A stretch of 64,000 bases of DNA from Hyphomonadaceae bacterium (GTDB taxonomy: Bacteria; Pseudomonadota; Alphaproteobacteria; Caulobacterales; Aquidulcibacteraceae), in NCBI GenBank assembly GCA_016791445.1, contig JAEUMP010000002.1, positions 248,001-312,000 on the forward strand. The letters are read 5' to 3'. Each line of letters starts with the position of its first letter. The first letter of the stretch is position 1. Position numbers and translations under genes: made by a program. Below the pieces are notes generated by a model. It saw only the letters and a list, made by a program, of their open reading frames with translations. It was not told the origin of the DNA and ran no database searches. This document shows, one piece after another, positions 10,870-20,124 of this stretch.

Positions 10870-12368
10870 GCGGGGTCCCCATTCTTTCGCTGATGACGTT
10901 CCTGCCGGCGGCAGGCGCGCTGCTCATCCTCGCGGCGCGCTGGTCTTCGAGCGGCCAGCACGCCGGCCACGACACGGGCGTGAAGTGGATTGCCTTCATC
11001 GTGACGCTTGCGACGCTGGCGCTCAATCTCGTGGCGCTGACGCAGTTCGACGCGAGCCAGCCGGGCTTTCAACTGGTCGAGCGCGTGGCGTGGGGCGCGG
11101 GGCTCGAATACCACATGGGCGTGGACCAGATGGCGATGGCGCTTCTGCTCCTCACCAACTTCCTGATGCCGCTCTGCATCCTCGCGAGCTGGAACATCGA
11201 GAAGCAGGTTTCGGCCTACATGATGCTCTTCCTCGCGCTTCACACCCTGATGCAGGGCGTGTTCGGCGCGATGGACATCGTGCTCTTCTATGTCTTCTTC
11301 GAAGCTGGCCTCATCCCGATGTTCATTCTCATCGGTGTTTGGGGCGGCAAGAACCGCGTCTATGCGGCGTTCAAGTTCTTCCTCTACACGCTGATCGGCT
11401 CGGTGCTGATGCTCGTGGCGCTGATCTTCATGGCGATCATGGCCAAGACGACCAGCATCCCGGAGCTCACGGCGTTCGCGCAGCAAGGCGGATTCGCGAA
11501 GGATCTGCAGATATGGCTGTGGCTGGCGTTCTTCGCCTCCTTCGCGGTGAAGATGCCGATGTGGCCGGTGCACACCTGGCTTCCGGACGCGCACGTCGAG
11601 GCGCCGACGGCGGGGTCGGTCATCCTTGCGGGAGTGCTCCTGAAGATGGGCGGCTACGGCTTCCTGCGCTTCTCGCTGCCGATGTTCCCGGACGCGAGCG
11701 CATTCTTCACGCCCCTCGTATTCGTGATGTCCGTCGTCGCGATCATCTACGCCTCGCTCGTGGCGTTCCGTCAGACTGACATCAAGAAGCTTATCGCATA
11801 CTCTTCCGTCGCCCATATGGGCTTTGTCACCATGGGCATCTTCGCCGGCACCGAGCAGGGCGTGCAGGGCGCCATCTTCCAGATGCTGTCCCACGGCATC
11901 ATCTCGGGCGCGCTCTTCCTGATCGTCGGCGTAATCTACGATCGCATGCACACCCGTGAGATCGCGGCTTATGGCGGCCTCGTCCACCGCATGCCGGTCT
12001 ATGCGGCGATCTTCCTGCTCTTCACGATGGGCAATGTCGGGTTGCCGGGCACGAGCGGCTTTGTCGGCGAAATCCTGACCATGGCCGGCACGTTCCCGGT
12101 CAATGCCTGGGTGACGGCGGGCGCGGCCACGGGCGTCATCCTCTCTGCGGTCTATGCGCTGACGCTGTACCGGAAGGTGGCGTTCGGAAAGCTCGAAAAC
12201 CCCGCGCTCGCCACAATCACGGACATCAATGCGCGCGAGTGGGTGATGTTTGTCCCGCTTGTGATCGGCACGCTGGTGCTGGGCTTTGCGCCGATGATCG
12301 CCCTCGATTTCACCAAAGCGTCCACGCAGGCGATCCTCGCCGGCTATGACGTGTTCGCTGGGCGGTAG
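10866..12368 (+). CDS. nuoM: NADH-quinone oxidoreductase subunit M
   Basis: A 500-residue antiporter-like proton-pumping subunit (about 14 helices). Family motifs include [20 protein letters not shown] with the key glutamate, [20 protein letters not shown], and [17 protein letters not shown]. The start is GTG at 10866, overlapping the nuoL stop. nuoN begins 3 bases after its stop, so L, M and N are likely translated together. Confidence 0.98.
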   Translation: MSGVPILSLMTFLPAAGALLILAARWSSSGQHAGHDTGVKWIAFIVTLATLALNLVALTQFDASQPGFQLVERVAWGAGLEYHMGVDQMAMALLLLTNFLMPLCILASWNIEKQVSAYMMLFLALHTLMQGVFGAMDIVLFYVFFEAGLIPMFILIGVWGGKNRVYAAFKFFLYTLIGSVLMLVALIFMAIMAKTTSIPELTAFAQQGGFAKDLQIWLWLAFFASFAVKMPMWPVHTWLPDAHVEAPTAGSVILAGVLLKMGGYGFLRFSLPMFPDASAFFTPLVFVMSVVAIIYASLVAFRQTDIKKLIAYSSVAHMGFVTMGIFAGTEQGVQGAIFQMLSHGIISGALFLIVGVIYDRMHTREIAAYGGLVHRMPVYAAIFLLFTMGNVGLPGTSGFVGEILTMAGTFPVNAWVTAGAATGVILSAVYALTLYRKVAFGKLENPALATITDINAREWVMFVPLVIGTLVLGFAPMIALDFTKASTQAILAGYDVFAGR

Positions 12369-12371
12369 GTC

Positions 12372-13826
12372 ATGGAAGCGGAACTCGTCTCGCGCCTTGC
12401 AAACGATCTGGTCTGGATCCGGCCGGAATTGCTCCTCGCCGGCTTCGCCCTGGCGGCGACCCTCGTCGGCGCATGGCTGGGCGACCGTGTCGGCGGCCTT
12501 CTTGCCGGTCTGTGTGCTGTCGGCCTTGTGATCGCGGCGTTCTTCGCGTGGCAGATGCGTCCGGCGGAACCGCAGCTGGTGTTCGGCGGCGCGCTCAGCA
12601 TCGACGGTTTCAGCGGTTATGCGAAGGCGGTGATCGCGCTGGCGGCCGCCGCGACGCTTCTGCTCGGGGCCGATCACTTCGCCCGTCGCAACGAGCGTCG
12701 TTTCGAATTTCCAATCCTGATCGCGCTCTCTGCGGTCGGCATGTTTGTGATGGTGTCGGCAAACGACCTCATCACGCTCTATGTGGGTCTCGAACTACAG
12801 AGCCTTGCGGCCTATGTACTGGCCGCTTTCCGCCGCGACGACGCCCGTTCATCCGAAGCGGGCCTGAAATACTTCGTACTCGGCGCGCTGGCGTCCGGGC
12901 TGTTGCTGTATGGCGCATCGCTGATCTACGGGTTCACCGGCTCGGTCCGATTCGACGTGATCGCCGCATCGGTCGCCGATGGCGGGCTGGGCGTGATGTT
13001 CGGCCTCGTCTTCCTGATCTGTGGACTGGCGTTCAAGATGTCGGCGGCCCCGTTCCACATGTGGACTCCCGACGTCTATGAGGGCGCGCCGACGCCGGTC
13101 ACGGCCTTCTTCGCCGCCGCGCCGAAACTCGCCGCCGTCGCCTTGCTGGCGCGGGTGCTCTACGGTCCGTTTGCGGATCTTGAAGATCAATGGCGCCAGG
13201 TCATCATGGCGCTTGCCGGCATCTCGCTGCTCGTCGGCGCATTCATCGCGCTCGCGCAGACCAACATCAAGCGCCTGATGGCGTATTCCTCGATCCACAA
13301 TATGGGCTTTGCGCTCATGGCGCTTGCGGCGGGGACCGAAAAGGGCGCCAGCGCGGCGCTCATCTACATGACCATATATCTGCCGACGACGATCGGGGCC
13401 TTCGCCGGCATTCTCGCCATGCGGCGCGACTGCAAGGATGTCGAGACGATCGAGGATCTGTCCGGCCTCGCGCAGCGCAAGCCGTGGCTGGCGATGTTGC
13501 TCACCGTGATCTTCTTCTCTGTCGCCGGCATTCCCCCGCTCGCGGGCTTCTTCGGCAAGCTGGTGACGTTCCAGGCGGCGCTCGATGCTGGCCTCTGGCC
13601 GCTCGCCGTCGTCGCCGCGCTCGCGACAGTCATTTCCGCCGCGTACTATCTGAACATCATCAAGGTGATGTGGGTGAATCCGCCGGCGCCGGCGTTCCAG
13701 TCATCCGGGCCGACCATCGCGATGACGGCGGGCCTCGCAACATTGCTGATCTTTCCCGTGCTCGTCGTCGGTTTTGGCTGGGTCGAGCAGGCGGCGCTCC
13801 TTGCGGCGACGTCGAGTTTCCCGTGA
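12372..13826 (+). CDS. nuoN: NADH-quinone oxidoreductase subunit N
   Basis: A 484-residue antiporter-like subunit next to NuoK in the membrane arm. Motifs seen are LITLYVGLELQSLAAYVLAA with the key glutamate, FKMSAAPFHMWTPDVYEGAP, and NIKRLMAYSSIHNMGFALM. It is the last nuo gene and overlaps the birA start by 4 bases (GTGA), so the operon probably continues into cofactor genes. Confidence 0.98.
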   Translation: MEAELVSRLANDLVWIRPELLLAGFALAATLVGAWLGDRVGGLLAGLCAVGLVIAAFFAWQMRPAEPQLVFGGALSIDGFSGYAKAVIALAAAATLLLGADHFARRNERRFEFPILIALSAVGMFVMVSANDLITLYVGLELQSLAAYVLAAFRRDDARSSEAGLKYFVLGALASGLLLYGASLIYGFTGSVRFDVIAASVADGGLGVMFGLVFLICGLAFKMSAAPFHMWTPDVYEGAPTPVTAFFAAAPKLAAVALLARVLYGPFADLEDQWRQVIMALAGISLLVGAFIALAQTNIKRLMAYSSIHNMGFALMALAAGTEKGASAALIYMTIYLPTTIGAFAGILAMRRDCKDVETIEDLSGLAQRKPWLAMLLTVIFFSVAGIPPLAGFFGKLVTFQAALDAGLWPLAVVAALATVISAAYYLNIIKVMWVNPPAPAFQSSGPTIAMTAGLATLLIFPVLVVGFGWVEQAALLAATSSFP

Positions 13827-14575
13827 TCGATCCCAACGCGCCGCGCGTCACGTTCGACGAGATCGACTCCACGAACGCGGAAGCGGCGCGACGCGCGGGG
13901 GCGGGTGATGCCGGTCCGTACTGGCTCTTGGCGGCACGGCAGACGGCAGGGCGCGGTCGACGCGGCCGCAGCTGGACGTCGGAATCGGGCAATCTCTTCA
14001 TCACTTATCTCGGCGTCTCGGATCGCCCGCCCGGTGAGATTGCCCTGCTGAGCTTTGCGGTCGCTCTCGCCGTCGCCGATGTCGCTGACAACGTGCTCGG
14101 TCGTGCGGCGGCGCTCGTGAAGTGGCCGAATGACGTGATGGTTCTCGGCCGCAAGATTTCCGGCATCCTTCTGGAGTCCGGTGCGCTGGGCGCAGGGAGG
14201 ACATGGGTCGCCGTGGGCATCGGCATCAACATCGCGAGTGCGCCGACGGATGTGGATCAGCCCATCGCCGCGCTCTCGGGCCTCGCCAACGGCAAGATGA
14301 TTTCGATCGAGAGTGTCGAACAGGTCCTGCGTCGTCGGCTTGGATTCTGGTCCGGGCGGCTCGAGCGGGAGGGCTTCGCGCCGATCCGCGAGGCATGGCT
14401 CGCGCGGGCGCATGGCATGGGCGCCGCCGCGACGGCGCGCCTGGGGAATGAGGAAGTCGCAGGCTTCATGCGCGGTCTCGGCGCCGACGGTGCGCTCGAA
14501 CTCGAACTGCCTGACGGACGAACTCGCTTGATCACCGCCGGAGAAGTGTTCTTTGGCCCGCAGAAGGCGGCCTGA
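13823..14575 (+). CDS. birA: Biotin--[acetyl-CoA-carboxylase] ligase
   Basis: A 250-residue biotin protein ligase that activates biotin to biotinyl-AMP and attaches it to carboxyl-carrier proteins. Motifs are the biotin/AMP loop GRGRRGRSWTSESGNLF, KWPNDVMV with the catalytic lysine, GILLES and VGIGINI, followed by a small C-terminal beta domain. There is no N-terminal DNA-binding domain, so this is the monofunctional class I form and not a repressor. The start is GTG 13823, overlapping the nuoN stop. coaX follows 3 bases after the stop. Confidence 0.95.
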   Translation: MIDPNAPRVTFDEIDSTNAEAARRAGAGDAGPYWLLAARQTAGRGRRGRSWTSESGNLFITYLGVSDRPPGEIALLSFAVALAVADVADNVLGRAAALVKWPNDVMVLGRKISGILLESGALGAGRTWVAVGIGINIASAPTDVDQPIAALSGLANGKMISIESVEQVLRRRLGFWSGRLEREGFAPIREAWLARAHGMGAAATARLGNEEVAGFMRGLGADGALELELPDGRTRLITAGEVFFGPQKAA

Positions 14576-14578
14576 CCC

Positions 14579-15370
14579 ATGCTTCTTGCGATCGACGTCG
14601 GCAATACAAACACCAAGTTCGCGCTCTATGACGGCGCGACGTGGCGCGGCCAGTGGCGCGTCTCGACCAATTCCGCCCGGACGGCGGACGAATACGCACC
14701 TTGGCTGTCGGCGTTGATGGGTTTCCAGGGCTTGTCCTTCGGCGACGTGAACGCCGCCATCATCTCCACCGTTGTGCCGCAGGCATTGTTCAACCTGCGC
14801 AATCTCATTCGCCGCTACATGAACGCCGAACCGCTGGTCGTCGGCGAGGATGGCGTGAGCCTCGGCATTCCGCTGCGGATCGACAATCCGCGCGAGGCGG
14901 GCGCCGACCGTCTGGTCAATGCCGTGGGCGCTTTCATCGAACACGGCGGTCCGGCGATCGTGATCGACTCCGGCACCGCGACCACGTTCGACGTCGTGGC
15001 GGCGGATGGCGGACTTGAAGGCGTCATCATCGCGCCTGGCATCAATCTGTCCCTGCAGGCGCTACATACCGCGGCGGCGCGACTGCCGCGTATCGAGATC
15101 CGCGAACCGCCGAACGGCGCGCTCGGCAAGAACACCGTGCATGCAATGCAGGCCGGCATCTTCTACGGCTATGTCGAACTCATCGACGGTCTCGTGCGTC
15201 GTCTGAAGCGCGAGCAGGAGCCGCGGTTGGGCGGGCCCATGAAGGTGATCGCCACGGGCGGCGTCGCATCGCTGTTCGAAGGCGCTTCGACGGCGATAGA
15301 CGTCTATGACGATGAGCTGACCTCGCGCGGCCTTCTGGAAATCTTCAAGCGCAATGGCGGCGTGATTTGA
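14579..15370 (+). CDS. coaX: Type III pantothenate kinase
   Basis: A 263-residue ASKHA-fold kinase that phosphorylates pantothenate, the first step of coenzyme A synthesis. The phosphate-binding motif [14 protein letters not shown] is at the N-terminus. The substrate motif [12 protein letters not shown] lies around residues 108-120, followed by [13 protein letters not shown] and the adenosine motif [10 protein letters not shown]. Type III enzymes are not feedback-inhibited by CoA. The stop overlaps the TTG start of the RNase J gene. Confidence 0.96.
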   Translation: MLLAIDVGNTNTKFALYDGATWRGQWRVSTNSARTADEYAPWLSALMGFQGLSFGDVNAAIISTVVPQALFNLRNLIRRYMNAEPLVVGEDGVSLGIPLRIDNPREAGADRLVNAVGAFIEHGGPAIVIDSGTATTFDVVAADGGLEGVIIAPGINLSLQALHTAAARLPRIEIREPPNGALGKNTVHAMQAGIFYGYVELIDGLVRRLKREQEPRLGGPMKVIATGGVASLFEGASTAIDVYDDELTSRGLLEIFKRNGGVI

Positions 15371-17049
15371 GCGCGCCCGCGCCGTCCGACGAACTCGTCT
15401 TTCTGCCGCTCGGCGGATCCGGCGAGATCGGCATGAACCTGAACGCCTATGGCTACGGGCCGCCGGAAAACCGCAAGTGGATCATCGTCGATCTCGGCAT
15501 CACCTTCGGCGATCAGGACACGCCAGGCATCGACGTGATCCTGCCGGATCCGACATTTCTCGCGGAGCAGCGCGAGAACATCATCGCCATCGTACTGACG
15601 CATGCGCACGAAGATCACATCGGCGCCGTCGCACATCTGTGGCCGCGCTTCAAGACGCCGATCTACGCCACGCCATTCACCGCCTATCTGGTGCGCGAGA
15701 AGCTCAAGGAAAAGGGCCTTGAAACGAAGGCGCCGGTGACGGTCGTGCCAATGGAGGGCCGCATCCAGCTTGGTCCCTTCGACATTCGTTTCATCACGCT
15801 CACGCATTCCATCCCCGAGCCCAACGGGCTCGCGATCCAGACGCCGCTCGGCCTCGTCTGGCACACGGGCGACTGGAAGCTGGACGCCGCGCCGCAGATC
15901 GGCGCGCCGACGGACTCCGACGCCGTGCGCGCGCTCGGAGACGCGGGCGTGCTGGCAATGGTGTGCGATTCCACGAATGTGTTCGTGGAAGGCGAGGCGG
16001 GTTCCGAAGAGGGCGTGCGCGAAGCGCTTGCACAGACAATCGCGACTTTGAAGGGCAAGGTAGCGGTGACCGCATTCGCTTCCAATGTGGCGCGCGTCGA
16101 AAGCGTCATCAAGGCGGCAGCGCTCGCGGGGCGCTCCGTTTGTCTGGTCGGACGGTCTATGTTCCGGGTTGTCGGCGCTGCAAAGTCCGTCGGGCTATTG
16201 TCTGACGTCGCGCCGTTCATCACGGAAGACGAGGCCAACAAGCTGCCTCCCGAACAGGTTCTCTATCTCTGCACGGGCAGCCAGGGCGAACCCCGCGCCG
16301 CGCTTGCACGCATCGCGTCCGGCGAGCATCGCAATGTGAAGCTATCGACCGGTGACAGCGTCTTGTTCTCCTCGCGCGTCATCCCCGGCAACGAGTCTTC
16401 GATCCATGCGCTCTGGGAGCGCTTTGAGGAGCGCGGCGTCGACGTCATCACGGACAAGCAGTCGCCAATCCATGTATCGGGCCATCCGGCGCGTGACGAG
16501 TTGCGCCAGATGTACCAATGGGCGCGACCGAAGATCGCCATTCCCGTGCACGGCGAACGACGTCATCTGGTCGAGCACGCCAAGCTCGCGCGCGAACTGC
16601 AGACGCCGCATGCCATTCCCGCGCGCAACGGCGATATCATCCTCATTGCTCCGAATGGACCTGCAGTCATCGATGAAGTGCCGTCCGGACGCCTCTATGT
16701 CGACGGTACGGTGACGATCGAGTCTGACGACGAGGCGCTGAAGGACCGTCGCCGTCTCGGCACCGAAGGCGCGCTCATCGTGGCGATGACGATGTCGGCC
16801 AAGCGGCACGCCATCGTGGCGGGCCCCGACGTGCGCGTGCGCGGACTTTCGGCGGCCGATGAGGAAGATCTCGAAGTCCTGCTGGAAGACATGTCGCGCG
16901 TGGCCGAGGCGGCGTTCAACAAGCTTTCCGCCGCGGATCGCGCCGATGCCGAAGTCGCGGAAGAAGCGGTGATGAAGGCCGTGCGCCGCGCAGCCGAGCG
17001 CGCCTGGGGCAAACGCCCCATTGTGGACGTCATCATCCTTGAAGCCTGA
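15367..17049 (+). CDS. rnj: Ribonuclease J
   Basis: A 560-residue metallo-beta-lactamase/beta-CASP ribonuclease with endonuclease and 5'-3' exonuclease activity in RNA turnover. The zinc motif [12 protein letters not shown] is near residue 77-88, with further metal ligands in HTGDWKLD and [12 protein letters not shown]. The N-terminal [17 protein letters not shown] is diagnostic. The start is the rare codon TTG at 15367, overlapping the coaX stop by 4 bases; the conserved N-terminus begins only about 10 residues later. RNase J between coaX and mce is a common alphaproteobacterial arrangement. Confidence 0.96.
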   Translation: MSAPAPSDELVFLPLGGSGEIGMNLNAYGYGPPENRKWIIVDLGITFGDQDTPGIDVILPDPTFLAEQRENIIAIVLTHAHEDHIGAVAHLWPRFKTPIYATPFTAYLVREKLKEKGLETKAPVTVVPMEGRIQLGPFDIRFITLTHSIPEPNGLAIQTPLGLVWHTGDWKLDAAPQIGAPTDSDAVRALGDAGVLAMVCDSTNVFVEGEAGSEEGVREALAQTIATLKGKVAVTAFASNVARVESVIKAAALAGRSVCLVGRSMFRVVGAAKSVGLLSDVAPFITEDEANKLPPEQVLYLCTGSQGEPRAALARIASGEHRNVKLSTGDSVLFSSRVIPGNESSIHALWERFEERGVDVITDKQSPIHVSGHPARDELRQMYQWARPKIAIPVHGERRHLVEHAKLARELQTPHAIPARNGDIILIAPNGPAVIDEVPSGRLYVDGTVTIESDDEALKDRRRLGTEGALIVAMTMSAKRHAIVAGPDVRVRGLSAADEEDLEVLLEDMSRVAEAAFNKLSAADRADAEVAEEAVMKAVRRAAERAWGKRPIVDVIILEA

Positions 17050-17067
17050 GACGGAAAGGGAACGCAC

Positions 17068-17487
17068 ATGATCGGACGGCTCAACCATGTCGGCGTCGCG
17101 GTGCCGTCTATCGAGGCGGCGAAGGCGACGTATCGCGACCTCTACGGTGTCGGGGACGCCGACATAACCGAAACGAGGGACATGCCCGCACAGGGCGTGC
17201 GCGTGGCCTTCGTCAATGTGCCCAACAGCCAGATCGAGTTGATCGAGCCTCTGGGCGAGGCGTCGCCAATTATCAAGTTCCTGGAGAAGAACCCGCAGGG
17301 CGGGCAGCACCATGTCTGTTTCGAAGTCGCCGACATCCACGTCGCGAAGGCGGAAATGGTCGCGCGCGGCGCCACGGTGCTGGGTGAGCCGCGCATCGGC
17401 GCCCACGGCACGCTGGTGATCTTCGTGCATCCGAAGAACTCCAACGGCGTACTGATCGAACTAATGGAGACCCCGAAAGGTCACTGA
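17068..17487 (+). CDS. mce: Methylmalonyl-CoA epimerase
   Basis: A 139-residue VOC-fold enzyme that interconverts the (R) and (S) epimers of methylmalonyl-CoA in propionate metabolism. Metal-binding and family residues are visible in RLNHVGVAVPSIEAA, GGQHHVCFEV and the C-terminal NGVLIELME. AAAGGGA lies about 10 bases upstream of ATG 17068. It is followed 3 bases later by the DUF1467 gene. Confidence 0.95.
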   Translation: MIGRLNHVGVAVPSIEAAKATYRDLYGVGDADITETRDMPAQGVRVAFVNVPNSQIELIEPLGEASPIIKFLEKNPQGGQHHVCFEVADIHVAKAEMVARGATVLGEPRIGAHGTLVIFVHPKNSNGVLIELMETPKGH

Positions 17488-17490
17488 CAC

Positions 17491-17727
17491 ATGGATCCGC
17501 TGCTCTCTGCAGCCACCTGGTTCATTCTCTGGTGGCTCTCCTTCTTCGTCATGCTGCCTATCGGAGTGAAGAACCTCGAGGAGGGCGGGGAGACCGCGCC
17601 TGGTCACGAGACTGGCGCCCCAGTGGCGCCGAACCTGAAGAAGAAGGCGCTGTGGGCCGCTGGGCTGGCGACCGTGCTGTGGGCGATCGTGCTGGTCGTT
17701 CTGAACGCCGTCTACTACAGCCGCTGA
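17491..17727 (+). CDS. DUF1467 small membrane protein
   Basis: A 78-residue protein with two predicted membrane helices (about 5-27 and 53-75) joined by a hydrophilic loop rich in Gly, Glu and Pro. The N-terminal sequence WFILWWLSFFVMLPIGVK and the loop EEGGETAPGHETGAPVAPNL are typical of DUF1467, a family restricted largely to alphaproteobacteria and found beside mce and lol genes. No biochemical role is known. Confidence 0.92.
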   Translation: MDPLLSAATWFILWWLSFFVMLPIGVKNLEEGGETAPGHETGAPVAPNLKKKALWAAGLATVLWAIVLVVLNAVYYSR

Positions 17728-17740
17728 GCCGGAGAGTCTG

Positions 17741-19018
17741 TTGAGCGAACCAGGATCCGCACCGCCTTTCGGGGCATTCGAGCGCTCTCTCGCATTCCGT
17801 TATCTGCGTGCGCGCCGTCAGCAGGGCGGCGTGGCGCTCATATCGATCATCTCCTTCGTCGGCATCATGCTCGCGGTGACGGCGCTGATCGTCGTCATGT
17901 CGATCATGAACGGGTTTCGGGAGACATTGCTCTCGCGCATTCTCGGCGTAAGCGGCCACGTCTATGTTGATACGCGCGGGCAACTTCCGGAAGACGTGGA
18001 CGCCTTCATAGCCCGGGCGCGCGCTACAAAGGGTGTCACGCATGTGGCGCCCATGATCGACGGTCAGGCATTGGCCAGTCTGGAAGGCGGCGCCTCGGGC
18101 GTCTATGTGCGCGGCATCCGCGAAGACGACCTGAAATCCCTGACGATCGTCTCCCAGCAGATGGCGCCGCGCAGCTCGCTCGACGGGTTCGATGATCCTG
18201 AGGATCCCAAGATTCTCATCGGCTCACGTCTTGCCGCACAGCTCGGCGCCTTCGAGGGCGACAGCGTCACCCTGCTTTCGCCGAATGGGTCATCGACGCC
18301 GTTCGGCGTGGTGCCGCGGCGCAAGACTTTCACCGTCGCCGGGCTGTTCACGGTCGGCGCGGCGGAATTCGACGCTGCGCTTGTGTTCATGCCGCTGGAT
18401 CAGGCCCAGCTGTTCTTCGGCAAGGGGGTGGGCGTCGATCGTCTGGAGTTGCGGATCGACAACCCCACGGAACCGTTGCCGGTGAAGCTCGCACTGCGCG
18501 CCGGTCTGCCGCCGGATGTCATCATCACCGACTGGAAGGATCTCCACCAAAGTCTCGTCACGGCGCTGATCGTCGAGCGCAATATGATGCGCATCGTGCT
18601 GATGATCCTGGTGGCGATCACCGCCATGAACATCATCACCGGCCTCGTCATGCTGGTGAAAAATAAGGGGCGCGACATCGCGATCCTGCGCACCATGGGC
18701 GCCACGCGTGGCGCAATCCTGCGAATCTTCTTCCTGTCGGGAGCCTCGATCGGCGTGCTCGGCACTGTCGCCGGCCTGGTGCTCGGCACGCTCATGTGCC
18801 TGAACATCGGCGCGATACAGGCGGGAATAGAGTTCGTGACGCGGACGCAGATCTTCAATCCGGAAGTCTATTCACTGTCGCGCCTGCCGGCCAAACTCGA
18901 TATTGGCGAGATCAGCATTGTCACGGTGTGGGCGCTCCTCATGTCGTTCCTTGCGACGCTTCCGCCGGCGTGGCGGGCATCGCGCCTCGATCCGGTGGAG
19001 GCGTTGCGCTATGAGTGA
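17741..19018 (+). CDS. lolC: Lipoprotein-releasing ABC transporter permease (LolC/LolE family)
   Basis: A 425-residue inner-membrane permease that, with LolD, extracts lipoproteins from the inner membrane for LolA. The topology is one N-terminal helix (about 35-65), a large periplasmic domain and three C-terminal helices. The N-terminal segment FERSLAFRYLRARRQQGGVALISI and the TMGATRGAILRIFF coupling region near residue 325 are characteristic. The start is TTG 17741 with GGAGAG upstream. Only one permease gene is present, so it may act as a homodimer. In many relatives proS lies just upstream; it is absent here. It overlaps lolD by 8 bases. Confidence 0.94.
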   Translation: MSEPGSAPPFGAFERSLAFRYLRARRQQGGVALISIISFVGIMLAVTALIVVMSIMNGFRETLLSRILGVSGHVYVDTRGQLPEDVDAFIARARATKGVTHVAPMIDGQALASLEGGASGVYVRGIREDDLKSLTIVSQQMAPRSSLDGFDDPEDPKILIGSRLAAQLGAFEGDSVTLLSPNGSSTPFGVVPRRKTFTVAGLFTVGAAEFDAALVFMPLDQAQLFFGKGVGVDRLELRIDNPTEPLPVKLALRAGLPPDVIITDWKDLHQSLVTALIVERNMMRIVLMILVAITAMNIITGLVMLVKNKGRDIAILRTMGATRGAILRIFFLSGASIGVLGTVAGLVLGTLMCLNIGAIQAGIEFVTRTQIFNPEVYSLSRLPAKLDIGEISIVTVWALLMSFLATLPPAWRASRLDPVEALRYE

Positions 19019-19712
19019 CATCACGCTCTCCATACGCGGTCTTGAGCGTCGCTTCGCTTCCGGTGAGGGCGAACTGGTTATTCTGTCCGGTGTCGATCTC
19101 GATGTACGGGCGGGCCAGATGGTTGGGCTCGTGGGTCCTTCGGGTTCGGGAAAGTCGTCGCTGCTGCACGCGGCGGGGCTGCTTGAGCGTCCGACGGGCG
19201 GTGCGGTCTATGTGGACGGCGTGGATGCCTGGTCGCTCAGCGATGACGCGCGCACGGCCCTTCGGCGGCGCGAGATCGGCTTTGTCTATCAGTTCCATCA
19301 TCTGCTTGGCGAATTCGACGCGCTCGACAACGTCACGCTTCCGCAGCTCATCGCCGGTCGAAGGAAGCGCGCGGCGCGTGACGAGGCGGCGCGGCTCCTC
19401 ACGCTGATGGGGCTCGGTCAGCGTCTCCACCATCAACCCGCCCAGCTCTCAGGCGGCGAGCAGCAACGTGTCGCGATTGCCCGCGCGCTCGCGAACAATC
19501 CGCGGCTCCTCTTGGCCGACGAACCGACCGGCAATCTCGATCCCAACACGTCAGGCTCGGTTTTCCAGAGTCTCTTCGAGGTGGCCCGAAAGGAAGGCGT
19601 CGGCGCGCTCATCGCCACGCACAATCTCGAACTGGCCTCCTATATGGACCGTGTGGTCACGTTGAAGGACGGACATCTCGTCGACGCGGATGTATCCGCC
19701 CGGAAGGTCTAG
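19011..19712 (+). CDS. lolD: Lipoprotein-releasing ABC transporter ATP-binding protein
   Basis: A 233-residue ATPase of the Lol system. Walker A is [15 protein letters not shown], the Q loop lies in [17 protein letters not shown], the signature is [15 protein letters not shown], Walker B is [12 protein letters not shown] and the switch histidine is in ATHN. The LolD-type QFHHLLGEF sequence separates it from general MacB ATPases. ATG 19011 lies within the end of lolC, so the pair is translationally linked. Confidence 0.96.
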   Translation: MSDITLSIRGLERRFASGEGELVILSGVDLDVRAGQMVGLVGPSGSGKSSLLHAAGLLERPTGGAVYVDGVDAWSLSDDARTALRRREIGFVYQFHHLLGEFDALDNVTLPQLIAGRRKRAARDEAARLLTLMGLGQRLHHQPAQLSGGEQQRVAIARALANNPRLLLADEPTGNLDPNTSGSVFQSLFEVARKEGVGALIATHNLELASYMDRVVTLKDGHLVDADVSARKV

Positions 19713-19757
19713 CCAAGCACGCCTCTCTTTCGCATGCTGTCTGCAAGGGAGGAGAAG

Positions 19758-20114
19758 ATGAGATGGATCGCCCTCGCGGCCTTGCTCGTGCTCATGCCGG
19801 CGTGCGCGCAGCCGGCGGTGCAACGCACGCCGGAAGAGGCCGTCGCCCATGCGCAGACGTTGACGCCGGCCGACGCGCGGCTGGCGGACCTCTACGCACA
19901 ATCCTGCAAGAATTGCCATACCGTACTCGACACTGGCGCGCCGCTCTCAGGCGACGCGGGTGCGTGGGAAGCGCGCTGGAAAAAGGGCGTTCCCGCGCTG
20001 GTGACGAGCACTGTGAGCGGTCTCGGCGGCATGCCGGCAGGCGGCCAGTGTTTCTCCTGCACGGCGGATGACTATGAGGCGCTCATCCGCTTCATGGCTG
20101 GCCGCGAGCGATAA
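19758..20114 (+). CDS. Exported c5-like cytochrome c
   Basis: A 118-residue monoheme cytochrome c. ATG 19758 follows GGGAGGAGAAG. A signal sequence (MRWIALAALLVLMPACAQ) comes first; Cys16 could be a lipid anchor, but the lipobox is poor and ordinary cleavage after ACA is equally likely. The heme site is CKNCH at residues 50-54. Met92 in GLGGMPAGG is the likely sixth ligand. Cys98 and Cys101 (CFSC) match the disulfide of the cytochrome c5 group. It precedes the Tat flavoprotein by 10 bases and is the obvious candidate electron acceptor for it. Confidence 0.88.
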   Translation: MRWIALAALLVLMPACAQPAVQRTPEEAVAHAQTLTPADARLADLYAQSCKNCHTVLDTGAPLSGDAGAWEARWKKGVPALVTSTVSGLGGMPAGGQCFSCTADDYEALIRFMAGRER

Positions 20115-20124
20115 GGGTATCTGG

